Part shown: piece by piece, positions 63,762 to 64,000 of the stretch
Position numbering within the stretch: position 1 is the first letter of the stretch
Layout: each line of letters opens with the position of its first letter
DNA from: Nocardioides furvisabuli
GTDB taxonomy: Bacteria > Actinomycetota > Actinomycetes > Propionibacteriales > Nocardioidaceae
Length of the DNA stretch: 64,000 bases
Assembly (NCBI RefSeq): GCF_021083185.1
Contig: NZ_JAIGQB010000001.1
Coordinates: forward strand, 496,001-560,000
Direction: 5' to 3'
Made by a program: the position numbers and the translations under genes
The notes under the pieces: generated by a model
What the model saw: the letters and a program-made list of their open reading frames with translations, nothing else
Told to the model about the DNA's origin: nothing
Databases searched by the model: none

Positions 63762-64000
63762 ATGACGAAGATCGAACTCACCGTCGACGGGGCTGCGGTC
63801 TCCGACGACGTCGAGCCGCGCATGCTGCTGGTGCAGTACCTCCGCGAGAAGCTCGGCAAGACCGGCACCGTGATCGGCTGCGACACCTCCAACTGCGGGG
63901 CGTGCACCGTGCACCTCGACGGCACGAGCGTGAAGTCGTGCAACGTGCTGGCAGTGCAGGCCAACGGCCGCACCGTCACCACGATCGAGGGCCTCGCCGA
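63762..64000 (+). CDS. coxS: [2Fe-2S] small subunit of a CO dehydrogenase/xanthine dehydrogenase-type enzyme (3' end outside window)
   Basis: The first 79 residues are present. The plant-type [2Fe-2S] Cys set is visible in [16 protein letters not shown] followed by VKSCNV. This subunit passes electrons from the molybdenum site toward FAD. A full CoxS is about 160 residues and would have a second [2Fe-2S] domain. The active-site subunit, which would separate true CO dehydrogenase from other hydroxylases, lies beyond the window. The maturation genes upstream support a CODH-like enzyme. Confidence 0.92.
   Translation, partial: MTKIELTVDGAAVSDDVEPRMLLVQYLREKLGKTGTVIGCDTSNCGACTVHLDGTSVKSCNVLAVQANGRTVTTIEGLA

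Overview
The window is a stretch of high-GC (about 70% or more by eye) actinobacterial chromosome. Gene content points to a Nocardioides-like member of the Propionibacteriales: GTG starts are frequent, neighbouring genes overlap by ATGA/GTGA, -10 elements read TAGGGT/TAGACT/TAGGAT, GroEL has a GGM tail and no adjacent groES, and there is a DUF222-HNH (13E12-type) gene. The genus is an inference; no rRNA or other decisive marker is present. No insertion sequence, integrase, prophage or CRISPR array was seen.

Region 1 (1-20028) is a type VII secretion-like (ESX-like) locus read on the plus strand. It starts with the tail of a DNA-binding (probably FHA) protein. Then come a 2061-residue Ig/fibronectin surface protein, a MoxR ATPase, a DUF58 protein, a membrane transglutaminase-fold protein lacking its catalytic Cys, an RDD-FHA protein and a 1500-residue FHA-FtsK/SpoIIIE (EccC-type) ATPase, nearly all coupled by 1-4 base overlaps. 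After a 96-base gap come a WXG100-sized protein without the WxG motif, a small helical protein, a 406-residue putative secreted protein containing a TTA codon, and two hypothetical proteins. A tRNA-Thr(TGT) closes the region.

Region 2 (20143-26631) is all minus strand: pyridoxal kinase, a LigB-type dioxygenase with its own promoter and operator-like repeat, then a tightly coupled run read as alpha/beta hydrolase, MFS/GPH transporter, PLP decarboxylase and uracil-DNA glycosylase.

Region 3 (26725-42154) is mixed housekeeping. It holds a fasciclin protein beside an ECF sigma/RskA-like anti-sigma pair (as in the mycobacterial SigK system), a glutamate-synthase-like FMN protein, otsA and otsB, and DUF3263 and LytR_C proteins. 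A SAM-I riboswitch precedes a threonine-synthase-like gene and a MoaD/ThiS sulfur carrier. Next come a GDYXXLXY/DUF2157 pair, an SGNH hydrolase/methyltransferase/ATP-grasp trio, and a TadE plus VWA Tad-type pair.

Region 4 (42217-55564) holds groEL2 under two CIRCE operators, a repeat-containing coiled-coil protein, a lipoprotein, and a nitrate respiration block. In that block two NarK transporters are divergent from narGHJI, with DosR/DevR-like palindromes in the shared upstream region, and a cupin follows.

Region 5 (55569-64000) is maturation and control of a molybdenum hydroxylase (CO dehydrogenase/xanthine dehydrogenase family): a MocA-like cytidylyltransferase, CoxD-like AAA ATPase, CoxE-like VWA protein and XdhC. 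Then come a secreted endonuclease/exonuclease-fold protein, a deoxyribosyltransferase-like protein, the HNH gene, a GAF/winged-helix regulator and the first 79 codons of the [2Fe-2S] subunit, cut by the window edge. The nar and cox blocks both need molybdopterin: bis-MGD for NarG and, as known for the family, MCD for CODH-type enzymes.
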